Source of the DNA: a virus | Reading direction: 5' to 3' (one strand) | DNA: 33,826 bases | IMG/VR virus record: IMGVR_UViG_3300021389_000081 | Coordinates: 1 to 33,826 of that record | Shown: positions 1 to 7,367 of the stretch, piece after piece | Numbering within the stretch: position 1 is the stretch's first letter | Layout: the number at the start of each line of letters is the position of its first letter | Translations under genes and position numbers: made by a program | Notes under the pieces: generated by a model | What the model was told of the DNA's origin: nothing | Databases searched by the model: none | What the model saw: only the letters and a program-made list of their open reading frames with translations

Positions 1-264
1 TCTGCCGATTTATACTTCAACACATACTCTGCCGCAGTACAACACGCAAAAGCACAAGCAGAGAAGAAAGGTTTTGAGGTAGTAGAAGACGATTGGTTCA
101 ACCAAGTAACTACGGGTAAAGGTAAACCTGGCCGTGGTAAGACTACACGTCATACACTGAAGTTGACCAAGAATGGTAAACCTGTACGTCGAAATTTGTC
201 TATCCAAGTCTACAATCGTGATACCGATAAGAACACATACGAACTTAACTTTTACGTGAGTTGA
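1..264 (+). CDS. Conserved phage protein, C-terminal part only
   Basis: The reading frame is open from the first base to a TGA at 262-264, so the 5' end lies outside the window; 87 residues are visible. The visible part is basic and hydrophilic, with a VVEDDWFNQV segment followed by a Gly/Lys/Pro-rich stretch and a beta-rich end (LSIQVYNRD, YELNFYVS). It resembles small proteins found among structural genes of marine T4-like phages, but I cannot assign a function. The next gene starts one base after the stop, so it is probably the first visible member of a late head-gene operon. Confidence 0.8.
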   Translation, partial: SADLYFNTYSAAVQHAKAQAEKKGFEVVEDDWFNQVTTGKGKPGRGKTTRHTLKLTKNGKPVRRNLSIQVYNRDTDKNTYELNFYVS

Positions 265-265
265 T

Positions 266-559
266 ATGAAAAAGTTTAGTCAATTCTTAGCAGAAGCGAA
301 GATCCGATGGAAGAAAGTTCCTGATGGTTATGCGGGTAATAAGAAAATCTTTAAACACGTAACCTCGGATGGTAAGTTTGAGATTCGGTTATCTGGTATG
401 GACTCTATGAAGTTCAATAAAGACGGTAGTCAGAAAGTGTTGCCTACGGTCTTTGATAAGAGCGGAGACACCCCGAGATACCCCGTAACTGGATATAAGA
501 ATGTTGCCACCGCTAAAGCTGAAGTCCAAAGATGGATAGACGATCATGAAGAAGTTTAA
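266..559 (+). CDS. Small protein with capsid-targeting-like N-terminus
   Basis: 97 residues. The N-terminus MKKFSQFLAEA resembles the leader of T4 internal head proteins (MKTYQEFIAEA-like). In T4 that leader directs proteins into the prohead and is cut by the gp21 protease after an (I/L)xE site; here LAE occupies residues 8-10. The rest is a basic, soluble domain with no motif I recognise. The start follows the upstream stop by one base, and the next gene overlaps the end by 14 bases. Inference: a small internal head protein packaged with the DNA. Seen: the leader-like sequence only; a cut site is predicted, not shown. Confidence 0.8.
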   Translation: MKKFSQFLAEAKIRWKKVPDGYAGNKKIFKHVTSDGKFEIRLSGMDSMKFNKDGSQKVLPTVFDKSGDTPRYPVTGYKNVATAKAEVQRWIDDHEEV

Positions 560-896
560 TCATTACAACGAAATAGATGAACACTGCGAATGCACTGACC
601 TGTTCGAAGACTTGGTAATAACCGAGTCCGAGTACCAAGGTAAGAAGGTCAAACTTAATGACCCCATTCGTACATCCGAGAACCCTAACAAGAAGTTCAA
701 AGTATATGTAAAGAACGAATCTGGTAAGGTTGTTGTGGTGAGGTTCGGTGATCCCAATATGTCAATTAAAAGGGACGATCCAAACCGAAGAAAGAGTTTT
801 AGAGCACGACACAATTGTGCAAACCCTGGCCCAAAATGGAAAGCAAGATATTGGTCTTGTTATCAATGGCGCGGGGGATCTAAAGTTGACAATTAG
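546..896 (+). CDS. Conserved T4-like structural-type protein
   Basis: 116 residues, starting inside the end of the previous gene. The N-terminus again reads MKKF and carries an IDE at residues 10-12 that fits a gp21-type cut site. The body has a highly patterned segment, KKFKVYVKN then VRFGDPNMSIKRDD, followed by RRKSFRARHNC and KARYWSCYQW. This pattern is recognisable as a family widespread in T4-like phages and annotated as virion or capsid-associated; its biochemical role is not known to me. Two conserved Cys residues in the C-terminal part could bind metal. A late promoter follows directly after its stop codon. Confidence 0.85.
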   Translation: MKKFNHYNEIDEHCECTDLFEDLVITESEYQGKKVKLNDPIRTSENPNKKFKVYVKNESGKVVVVRFGDPNMSIKRDDPNRRKSFRARHNCANPGPKWKARYWSCYQWRGGSKVDN

Positions 897-904
897 TATA
901 AATA
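897..904 (+). promoter_or_regulatory. T4-type late promoter TATAAATA
   Basis: Exact match to the T4 late promoter core, placed one base or so after the stop of the preceding gene. Transcription would begin about 6-8 bases downstream, around 910, which places the start at 919 on a very short leader and rules out the longer reading frame beginning at 748. Confidence 0.75.
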
Positions 905-918
905 CACCAATAGATCAA

Positions 919-1215
919 ATGGAATCCATGATGCCCAATAACGACACATCTAATCACCGATTAGACAGAATTGAACTTAAAATCGATAAGCTTGCCGAAG
1001 CTATGATTAGTCTCGCACGTACCGAGGAAAAGATCCTTTCTATGGAAAGAGAAAATCAAAATCACTTTGAACGTATGAATCGATTTTCTCAGAAATTAGA
1101 TTCTATTGAAACTAAAGTAAACGAAAATGCTCACACCGTGAGTATCATCAACAGACTATCATTTGTCGGTGTCGCTGCAATAATTGGCGCCATCGTTAAA
1201 ATGATGTGGTTCTAA
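919..1215 (+). CDS. Coiled-coil protein with C-terminal membrane anchor
   Basis: 98 residues. Residues about 12-75 form heptad-rich helices (HRLDRIELKIDKLAEAM, then a second run) and residues about 76-97 are a hydrophobic segment (VGVAAIIGAIVKMMWF), so it is a tail-anchored membrane protein. This topology matches XhlA-like and related phage families, some of which assist lysis; a holin-accessory role is possible but only inferred. A longer frame opens at 748 but overlaps the previous gene by about 150 bases and would start upstream of the late promoter at 897, so I chose 919. The leader lacks a clear ribosome-binding site, and 928 or 931 are alternative starts. Confidence 0.75.
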   Translation: MESMMPNNDTSNHRLDRIELKIDKLAEAMISLARTEEKILSMERENQNHFERMNRFSQKLDSIETKVNENAHTVSIINRLSFVGVAAIIGAIVKMMWF

Positions 1216-1229
1216 AACGGAGACTAAAA

Positions 1230-1955
1230 ATGTCAAATGAACTAAAGGGTACAATGGAGGCATATTTGTCAATGGTCTCCGAAGCAAAAAAGAAACTTGA
1301 TCCAGTAAGCGATGCAGAGAACGATAAGAAGTTCAAAGATCGTAAGGACAAGGACATCGATAACGATGGAGATGTTGATTCTTCTGACGAGTTCCTGCAC
1401 AAGAAACGTGCCGCAACTGATGACGCGATTGACGGTGGTAAGAAACCTGCCAAGGGCGTGAAGGAAGAGAAGGACGAAGAGGAAGAACCTAAGAAGAAAA
1501 TGCCACCCAAGAAAGATGGTGATGCAGACGAAGGTGAAACCGAAGCAGAAAAAGAAGACGATGATGCCGAAGAAGTAGAATCGGACGGTGAAGGTGACGC
1601 AAAGACACCAATTAAGAAGAAGAAGGCGACTGATACCAACCCTAAGACTTCTGATTCTACCGCAGAGATCTCTAAGATCGAATCTGTCAACCGAGTAAAC
1701 ACCCGTGAAGCATTCATCGAAATGTGGTCTAAGGTTGAAGAAGCTGTCGATCAGAAGAAAGGTGCAACTCCACCCGAAGAGATTGATTCAAAAGAATCAC
1801 CCAAGGGTAAAGAGTTCAAGGCAAAACACAAAGTGGATAAGATTTCCCACGATGAGTTGGAAAAGATCGAAGAACCTAAAGAACGTACTGTCAAGAAAGA
1901 AATGAAAGAGTACGAAGTCATCCGTCAAATCCTTTCTGGTAAAGCACCGGAATAA
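1230..1955 (+). CDS. Acidic, EF-hand-containing structural-type protein
   Basis: 241 residues, very rich in Asp, Glu and Lys and low in hydrophobic residues, which predicts a largely disordered protein. Residues 42-53 (DIDNDGDVDSSD) fit a calcium-binding EF-hand/dockerin-type loop with Asp at positions 1, 3, 5 and 12. The first 20 residues include AYLSMVSEA, a helix loosely like a head-targeting leader. The start at 1230 is chosen because CGGAG precedes it at good spacing; a start at 1206 would overlap the previous gene. Similar highly charged proteins with this loop occur in virions of marine T4-like phages. A core/scaffold or internal head role is inferred. Confidence 0.85.
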   Translation: MSNELKGTMEAYLSMVSEAKKKLDPVSDAENDKKFKDRKDKDIDNDGDVDSSDEFLHKKRAATDDAIDGGKKPAKGVKEEKDEEEEPKKKMPPKKDGDADEGETEAEKEDDDAEEVESDGEGDAKTPIKKKKATDTNPKTSDSTAEISKIESVNRVNTREAFIEMWSKVEEAVDQKKGATPPEEIDSKESPKGKEFKAKHKVDKISHDELEKIEEPKERTVKKEMKEYEVIRQILSGKAPE

Positions 1956-1967
1956 CGGAGAGTAATT

Positions 1968-2276
1968 ATGCAATGTCCTAAATGGTGTAAGAATGCAGTC
2001 CCAACCTTTCGTGGTTGGGCTGACCCCAAGACAGGTGAGTTGTTTGTATCAAAACGTTTCACCCAAGATCAGATTGACGAATACAATGGTGTTTCGTTGG
2101 TAACCGAAGAAGTTGTTGTTGAAGAACCACAATTACTTCAGGAAGCACCCGCGAACAACAAGTCTCTCGAAGACATGACTAAGACTGAACTGCAAGCAAT
2201 CGCAGAACAATCCGGTGTCGAAGTAAGTAAACGAGCTACTAAGAAGACTTTACTCGAACGTTTGATGTTGAAATAA
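1968..2276 (+). CDS. Small protein with C-terminal SAP/HeH-like domain
   Basis: 102 residues. The N-terminal part (MQCPKWCKNAVPTFRGW, then DPKTGEL) is a conserved phage segment with two Cys residues. A Val/Glu-rich linker leads to a C-terminal helix-extended loop-helix (about residues 68-101: LEDMTKTELQAIAEQ, then KKTLLERLM) like SAP, HeH or Rho-N domains that bind nucleic acid. GGAGAG lies just upstream of the ATG. It follows the EF-hand protein by 12 bases and probably belongs to the same late operon. A DNA-contacting structural role is inferred. Confidence 0.85.
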   Translation: MQCPKWCKNAVPTFRGWADPKTGELFVSKRFTQDQIDEYNGVSLVTEEVVVEEPQLLQEAPANNKSLEDMTKTELQAIAEQSGVEVSKRATKKTLLERLMLK

Positions 2277-2291
2277 CATCTAAGGTATATT

Positions 2292-3227
2292 ATGAAATTC
2301 TATTTGCTAACCTCTAATTCTTTAGAGGGTCTGACACGCAATACGAAAATAATCGATCCCCAAGATATGGTAGTTGTCATCAACACACTTGATGATGACT
2401 ACCGTAATTCCGCAGAACTCTTCTGTCAAGAAAAAAACATAGAATATTATATAACCCCTTCTGATGGCACTCCTGCCACCGGCAAGAACTCTGTGATCAA
2501 GTTATTTCTAGAGAGTGATAACGAATACATGGTACAGGTAGACGGGGATGATTTTATCACTCCTCTTGGATATAGATTGTATAAGTCAGTATCACAACAC
2601 CCAACTCCTCCTGATATGATAGTTCACTATCGACAACCAAGAATAATTACTGGATTAGATTCGGACTACATTCTAAAATTGTGTGAAGATCTGACTAAGT
2701 TAACCGAAGAAGATATTAAACTGACCGAGTTGACATATCCCTGTGACAAATCAGATCCTCGATATGCAACCCAAGTTTATGAAACTCTCCTATGGCATTT
2801 TATGAGAAATGGTAACATGGATGCGCTGACATCACACAAATGGTCTGTTGATAGAGTTGAGTTCAACCATGTCATGAACAAATTTTCTGAAGTTAAAGAA
2901 TATATGACCAGAATGGTTTTCTATTCTAGAAATATCGCTAAAGAAATTCATTTCGATAAAGAATTGACAATTGGAGAAGACACTCTACAGTTTTTGAAGA
3001 TAAAGAAAATGGCTCTTGAAGGAAAATATAATGTGGTTCGTAGAAAAGAAAATCGTTACCCCACATATATGACATCTCAAAATGACCAATCGGTAACAAT
3101 GATCAGAAAAAATAGTTGGGGATGGATGAGACCACTTATCGATAAGATAAATATTCTCGAAGAAAGAAATGAATTACCCCAACCTTATATGTCTTTACCA
3201 GAGTTTATAGATGATACTTACGCATAA
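2292..3227 (+). CDS. Glycosyltransferase, GT-A fold (GT2-like)
   Basis: 311 residues. Hydrophobic strands (MKFYLLTSNS, MVVVIN) alternate with helices, and a DGDD motif at residues 84-87 within YMVQVDGDDFITPLGYRLY is the metal- and nucleotide-sugar-binding site of GT-A transferases. EDTLQFLKIKKMAL later in the chain matches the position of the catalytic acid region in GT2 enzymes. It should transfer a sugar from a nucleotide donor; the acceptor is unknown. It lies among structural-type genes, away from the main glycosyltransferase run, so it may modify a virion protein or DNA. The next gene overlaps its end by 17 bases. Confidence 0.85.
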   Translation: MKFYLLTSNSLEGLTRNTKIIDPQDMVVVINTLDDDYRNSAELFCQEKNIEYYITPSDGTPATGKNSVIKLFLESDNEYMVQVDGDDFITPLGYRLYKSVSQHPTPPDMIVHYRQPRIITGLDSDYILKLCEDLTKLTEEDIKLTELTYPCDKSDPRYATQVYETLLWHFMRNGNMDALTSHKWSVDRVEFNHVMNKFSEVKEYMTRMVFYSRNIAKEIHFDKELTIGEDTLQFLKIKKMALEGKYNVVRRKENRYPTYMTSQNDQSVTMIRKNSWGWMRPLIDKINILEERNELPQPYMSLPEFIDDTYA

Positions 3228-3570
3228 AACATTTACAATATACGCAGCGAAGAACTATTACAATCCAACTTGTATCGATAGTGAAGAGTTCTTTAATGAC
3301 ATTAAAAGATTCAAGTATATAAAACGACTTTTGAATAAGTATGCACTTTCTGGTGAGTTGTCGGAGAGACTGGTACTGAATCATTTGATAGTTATATTTA
3401 ACTGTTGGGGATTCGAATCTGGTATTGAGATGCTTGCACTCAAGATTGATCCTCCACACTGGAATGCACTTAAACCATTCCTAATATTCTTGAAAGCAAT
3501 AGACATCAACCAAGACCTGACAGGTATCAGTCTTGATCCGGTGATTGTTGAAAAACTGAGAAGACTGTAA
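3211..3570 (+). CDS. Conserved T4-like phage protein, unknown function
   Basis: 119 residues, mostly helical: AKNYYNPTCIDSEEFFNDI, RFKYIKRLLNKYALSGEL and RLVLNHLIVIFNCWG. I recognise the pattern (an AxxNYxNP opening, then RFxYxKRLxNxY, then RLxxNHxIVxxN) as a small family conserved in T4-like cyanophages and relatives, with no known function. The start at 3211 overlaps the glycosyltransferase by 17 bases and gives a full-length family member. A late promoter follows its stop by ten bases, so it probably ends the operon. Confidence 0.85.
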   Translation: MILTHKTFTIYAAKNYYNPTCIDSEEFFNDIKRFKYIKRLLNKYALSGELSERLVLNHLIVIFNCWGFESGIEMLALKIDPPHWNALKPFLIFLKAIDINQDLTGISLDPVIVEKLRRL

Positions 3571-3580
3571 TTTGAAAAGG

Positions 3581-3588
3581 TATAAATA
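3581..3588 (+). promoter_or_regulatory. T4-type late promoter TATAAATA
   Basis: Exact late-promoter core between the stop at 3570 and the ATG at 3594. AAAAGG directly upstream (3575-3580) would be outside a late transcript but could serve as ribosome-binding site on read-through RNA. The late transcript would begin at or near the start codon, so it would be almost leaderless. Confidence 0.6.
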
Positions 3589-3593
3589 GACTC

Positions 3594-4187
3594 ATGGGAA
3601 TATTAAAATCAGCAGCAGACCTAGTATATACGATACGTTTCTTGAAACTGTTAGTCACACCGTTTGACAAAACAGATGCATTCAAGGCAGGTATCATAGA
3701 CGAAGATGGTCAAAAGAACAAAGACTTCGACCTGAACTCTACGGATGATCGGGAAGCTTACCGTTCGCATTACACTCCGTTCCACAGACTTGTTTTCAAT
3801 TTAAAACGTCTGATGGCAAAGGTGCCTGGCGGACAGTCGGTTGTTGCACGTTATGGTGCGGCACTCGCACTCATCAAAGAACATGGCGAACTCTCTGACA
3901 AGAACTTAAACAAGATTCATGCTGAGACTGGTATTGATGTTCTGGACTGTCTCGCCGAAGAAACTAAGTGGTTTATGTTAGAAGGCAATGAACTATCGCC
4001 TGGCATATACAAAATGAAGAATGAATCAATCACCACTAAGTGTGAAGAAATTGTGAAGAAAGGTGATCAAATTAGAATCTCAAAGACTCATCCAATCGAT
4101 GAAGTGCTCGGTCTACAGATTTACGAAGCGACACATTTGAAGTCCAACCAGAGGCTATATATTACTACTGCTGAGATAACCAAATGA
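3594..4187 (+). CDS. Conserved T4-like structural-type protein
   Basis: 197 residues. The N-terminal helix (AADLVYTIRFLKLLVTPF, then KTDAFKAGIID) and the following segment YTPFHRLVFNLKRLMAKVPGG are very characteristic of a protein found beside structural genes in marine T4-like phages. The C-terminal third is beta-rich and may be a small recognition domain. I know no experimentally defined function. It lies behind a late promoter and its stop overlaps the methyltransferase start (ATGA), so the two are probably co-translated late in infection. Confidence 0.85.
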   Translation: MGILKSAADLVYTIRFLKLLVTPFDKTDAFKAGIIDEDGQKNKDFDLNSTDDREAYRSHYTPFHRLVFNLKRLMAKVPGGQSVVARYGAALALIKEHGELSDKNLNKIHAETGIDVLDCLAEETKWFMLEGNELSPGIYKMKNESITTKCEEIVKKGDQIRISKTHPIDEVLGLQIYEATHLKSNQRLYITTAEITK

Positions 4188-4813
4188 CTTTGCAGGAAAA
4201 GTATAATGAACACTTCCCCAACTTGAAGGTGAGGGAAGGTCATATGTTATTGACGGATATTACCGTAGAAGAGTTCACCTCTATCTTTGATACTATTGCA
4301 CCCAAAAAAATACTAGAGATAGGATTTAATGCTGGACATTCCGCATTTTGTTTTCTGGAAGTACTCCCCGAAACAGTAGTACATTCTCTTGACTTGGGTA
4401 GACACAACTATACTCGACCATGCGCTCAGAAATTAAAATCCATATTCGGAGAAAGGTTTAAGTTTGGTATAAAGGATTCACACCATCTAACTCCGGATAA
4501 TATCATAGGTGAAAATTATGATATGGTATATATTGATGGGGATCATAGTATAGAAGGTATAATGAACGACTATGACTTATGCAAAAGGGCCGAGATTGAG
4601 TGGATCTTAATAGATGATGTTAACATCTTTCGACACATTCAAGCATTAGTAGATCATGTCCATACAAGTTCCCATCATCCGTATCGGATAGCGGCAACAT
4701 TACAATTTGATAATAACCAACTGATCAAGAATCCCCAAGCGAAAATAAATGATAGGATGACAACAGCTATGTTACTACAAAGAACAGGAACTACCGATGA
4801 AAACGTTCAATAA
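4184..4813 (+). CDS. Class I SAM-dependent methyltransferase
   Basis: 209 residues. Motif I is ILEIGFNAGHSAFCFLE (about residues 43-59), motif II is VHSLDLG, and YDMVYIDGDHSIEGIMNDY (about residues 112-130) is the motif IV region typical of the Methyltransf_24 group, which often acts on sugars or small molecules. It should transfer a methyl group from S-adenosylmethionine; the acceptor is unknown. It overlaps the preceding gene by four bases. Together with the glycosyltransferase at 2292 it suggests that some modification is made with late timing. A protein target, such as a virion protein, is an alternative. Confidence 0.88.
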   Translation: MTLQEKYNEHFPNLKVREGHMLLTDITVEEFTSIFDTIAPKKILEIGFNAGHSAFCFLEVLPETVVHSLDLGRHNYTRPCAQKLKSIFGERFKFGIKDSHHLTPDNIIGENYDMVYIDGDHSIEGIMNDYDLCKRAEIEWILIDDVNIFRHIQALVDHVHTSSHHPYRIAATLQFDNNQLIKNPQAKINDRMTTAMLLQRTGTTDENVQ

Positions 4814-4967
4814 ATTTAGCGAAGACACAACCACATCTTCTGTAGTTGGTACCGGAGACGATTCCGATACTGTCATCGTCCGTAAGAAGTACGACAAGAA
4901 ACGTAAACGTAAAGATCAAATTGCTATCCTCAAGCGATTGATGGGAAAGATCAACAAAACTTCTTGA
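4797..4967 (+). CDS. Small basic protein with MKTF leader
   Basis: 56 residues, starting within the last 17 bases of the methyltransferase gene. The N-terminus MKTFNKFSEDTTTS resembles the T4 capsid-targeting leader, though the expected (I/L)xE cut site is not clear (FSE instead). The C-terminal half is strongly basic (VRKKYDKKRKRKDQ), which suits a DNA-contacting internal protein. Its TGA stop lies inside the -35 element of the next promoter. Function is inferred only from leader and charge. Confidence 0.7.
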   Translation: MKTFNKFSEDTTTSSVVGTGDDSDTVIVRKKYDKKRKRKDQIAILKRLMGKINKTS

Positions 4968-4992
4968 CACCCCACCCCCACTCTGTTATAAT
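4964..4992 (+). promoter_or_regulatory. Consensus sigma70 promoter for the nrd operon
   Basis: TTGACA at 4964-4969, a 17-base C-rich spacer, and TATAAT at 4987-4992: both hexamers and the spacing are perfect consensus. The transcript would start near 5000, and TTAAGGA just downstream provides the ribosome-binding site for the ATG at 5019. This is expected to be a strong early promoter read by host RNA polymerase. Confidence 0.88.
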
Positions 4993-5018
4993 TACCCCTA
5001 TACATTAAGGAATATATC

Positions 5019-5384
5019 ATGAAAACGTTTGAACGTAAAGGGGTCAGTGTCTCTGTCTTTCAGGGAGACGAAGATCTGTCTGACCTACATATCCTACAAG
5101 ACAATTTGGGACTGGCTGGTCTCGAAAAAAATAAGATAATCTACGTATCTTTAGAAGGTACCGATGATAAATACCTTCACCCCGACAGATTTATAGTCAA
5201 AAATTACACAGCGTCTTTAATAAACCACTTCATGTGGGAGGGTTTACTGACGCAGAAAGAACAGGATGAACGATTATATCAGATGATAGATACCTTTATA
5301 GATACAGGTAAACAATATATCATTGAGGATTACGAGTTTGTTGAAGATGAACCATTTTACGATTACAGCGGTGGCAGAGAATAA
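5019..5384 (+). CDS. Unknown protein, first gene of the nrd operon
   Basis: 121 residues, acidic, with a central FIVKNYTASLINHFMWEGL helix and an acidic tail (DYEFVEDEPFYDY). No domain is recognised. It is the first gene after the perfect sigma70 promoter and ends directly against the ATG of nrdA, so it is co-transcribed with ribonucleotide reductase and probably made early. The N-terminus MKTFERKG superficially resembles a head-targeting leader, but no cut site follows and an early promoter is inconsistent with packaging. Confidence 0.82.
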   Translation: MKTFERKGVSVSVFQGDEDLSDLHILQDNLGLAGLEKNKIIYVSLEGTDDKYLHPDRFIVKNYTASLINHFMWEGLLTQKEQDERLYQMIDTFIDTGKQYIIEDYEFVEDEPFYDYSGGRE

Positions 5385-7367
5385 ATGAGAATAGATAAGA
5401 AGAAAGACGCTTTATTAGAAGATTATGCGATTGGTATGTTGAAGGACTTTTACTTACAAGATGGTGAGAAGAGTCCACAAGAAGGTTTTTTACGTGCAGC
5501 GAAGGCTTGGTCAACTTATAAGGAAAACTTAGACGTTGAACTCGCAGAAAGACTTTATAGTTATGTTAGTAACAAGTGGTTCATGTATGCGTCTCCTGTT
5601 TTATCTAACGCACCGGATGTTGGTAAGAAATCAAAGGCAATGCCTATCTCTTGTTTCCTTACCTATGTACCTGATACCCTAGAAGGATTGATCGAACACA
5701 CCGCAGAACTGCGTTGGTTGTCGGTCATGGGGGGTGGTGTAGGGGGTCATTGGTCGGATGTCCGTACCGTGTCTGACGTTGCGCCTGGCCCTATGCCATT
5801 CATACATACCGTAGATGCTGACATGATTGCGTACCGTCAAGGTAAAACACGCAAAGGATCTTATGCTGCATACATGGACGTGTCACACCCTGATATCATC
5901 GAGTTCCTGAACATGCGTATCCCTACGGGTGATGTACAGCGTAAAGCATTGAACCTTCATAATGCAATTAATATCACCGATGAGTTCATGGAAGCAGTTA
6001 AGTCGAACAGTCAGTTCGATCTACGTGATCCAAAAGATAATGGGGTTAAAGAATCGATCAATGCACGTAAGTTATGGGAACGTATCTTAGAGACTCGATT
6101 CCGTACAGGTGAACCGTACTTGAACTTTATCGATACTGCAAACCGTGATCTACCGCAACCACTGAAAGACTTGGGTCTCAAGATCAATGGTTCGAACTTA
6201 TGTAATGAGATTCACCTTCCTACAAACGCAGATCGTACTGCGGTATGTTGTTTGTCGTCTTTGAATCTTGAATACTTTGATGATTGGAAAGATACTAACA
6301 TTGTGGGTGATATCGTGCGAATGCTCGATAACGTCCTAGAATACTTTGTAGAGAATGCACCAGACTCGATCAGTCGTGCGAGATACAGTGCACAACGTGA
6401 ACGATCTATTGGTTTGGGTGCGATGGGTTTCCATTCACTTCTCCAGAAACATGGAGTTGCATGGGAGTCTGATAAAGCACGTGAAATGAATGATGTTGTA
6501 TTCTCACACATTAATATACAGGCAGTCGCAGAAACACAGAAACTGGCCCTAGAACGTGGCGAGTATCCTGATGGTATTGGTTCGGGTAGACGTAACAGTC
6601 ACTTGATTGCGATTGCACCTAATGCATCATCTGGTGTTATTTTGAGTACAAGTCCTTCTATCGAACCATTGAAGGCATGTGCATATACACATCGTACTCG
6701 TGCGGGTAGTTTCTTGGTTAAGAACAAATACCTTGATCGACTACTTACCGAGAAGGGTCAGAACAACGAATCCAACTGGACATCTATTATTACTAATAAG
6801 GGTTCGGTACAACATCTCCCATTCTTGACCGAAGGTGAGAAGTCTATATTTAAGACCGCACAAGAGTTAGATCAGAACTGGGTAGTACAACACGCAGCTG
6901 ATAGACAGAAGTATATCTGTCAAGGTCAGTCGGTGAACGTATTCTTCCCTGCTGGTGCACCTAAATCATACGTGAATAAGGTACATCTCAAGGCGTGGAA
7001 GGAAGGTCTTAAAGGTCTATACTATCTACGCACCGAGGCAAAGTCTCGTGCAGAGAATGTATCGGAGAAGGTAGAACGTGTTGCATTACAAGAAGATAGT
7101 CGCAGTATAGTATACGGTATTCCCAACTGTCCGTTCTGTGAACTTGCAAAGGAAGAATTGACCTTACGCGGTATTAATTATGACTATATCGATTTGAAAG
7201 AAATTGGTAAGTCTGCGGCTGAAGTGACTGGTCGTAGTGTTAAGACTGTTCCACAGATCTATATCCAAGGCAACTATGTCGGTGGTTACGAAGAACTAAT
7301 GTTGTTCTTGGGTAATGCGGACGCACCAGCACAAGAAGATAATGAGTGTAGAGCTTGCGAAGGTTAG
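5385..7367 (+). CDS. nrdA: Ribonucleotide reductase alpha subunit fused to glutaredoxin
   Basis: 660 residues; reduces ribonucleoside diphosphates to deoxyribonucleotides for phage DNA synthesis. No N-terminal ATP-cone is present, so overall activity control by dATP is probably absent. Active-site residues are visible: Cys90 (MPISCFL), Cys273 within NLCNE, Cys288/289, and the radical-transfer Tyr pair 546-547 (GLYYLRT). The body ends near residue 560 and is followed by a complete glutaredoxin-type domain, about residues 574-645, with CPFC at 582-585, TVPQIYI and GGYEEL. The chain then closes with the usual NrdA tail thiols, Cys655 and Cys658 (ECRACEG). The fused domain would be placed to reduce the tail cysteines during turnover. 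Next in the operon come an SGNH-type protein and nrdB. Confidence 0.97.
   Translation: MRIDKKKDALLEDYAIGMLKDFYLQDGEKSPQEGFLRAAKAWSTYKENLDVELAERLYSYVSNKWFMYASPVLSNAPDVGKKSKAMPISCFLTYVPDTLEGLIEHTAELRWLSVMGGGVGGHWSDVRTVSDVAPGPMPFIHTVDADMIAYRQGKTRKGSYAAYMDVSHPDIIEFLNMRIPTGDVQRKALNLHNAINITDEFMEAVKSNSQFDLRDPKDNGVKESINARKLWERILETRFRTGEPYLNFIDTANRDLPQPLKDLGLKINGSNLCNEIHLPTNADRTAVCCLSSLNLEYFDDWKDTNIVGDIVRMLDNVLEYFVENAPDSISRARYSAQRERSIGLGAMGFHSLLQKHGVAWESDKAREMNDVVFSHINIQAVAETQKLALERGEYPDGIGSGRRNSHLIAIAPNASSGVILSTSPSIEPLKACAYTHRTRAGSFLVKNKYLDRLLTEKGQNNESNWTSIITNKGSVQHLPFLTEGEKSIFKTAQELDQNWVVQHAADRQKYICQGQSVNVFFPAGAPKSYVNKVHLKAWKEGLKGLYYLRTEAKSRAENVSEKVERVALQEDSRSIVYGIPNCPFCELAKEELTLRGINYDYIDLKEIGKSAAEVTGRSVKTVPQIYIQGNYVGGYEELMLFLGNADAPAQEDNECRACEG

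Noticed and set aside
748-918. Upstream extension of the coiled-coil protein to a start at 748
   Set aside because: It overlaps the conserved gene at 546 by about 150 bases and precedes the late promoter at 897; the family-like sequence begins at 919.
1196-1717. Minus-strand open frame of 173 codons, very rich in Ser and Phe
   Set aside because: It is the complement of the Asp/Glu/Lys-rich gene at 1230, whose codons read as Ser and Phe in the opposite strand; no promoter or ribosome-binding site.
5019-5040. MKTFERKG start of the first nrd-operon gene as head-targeting leader
   Set aside because: No (I/L)xE site follows, and an early consensus promoter drives the gene.
5166-5173. GATAAATA inside the gene at 5019
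   Set aside because: One mismatch to the late core, inside a coding region, with no gene start nearby.
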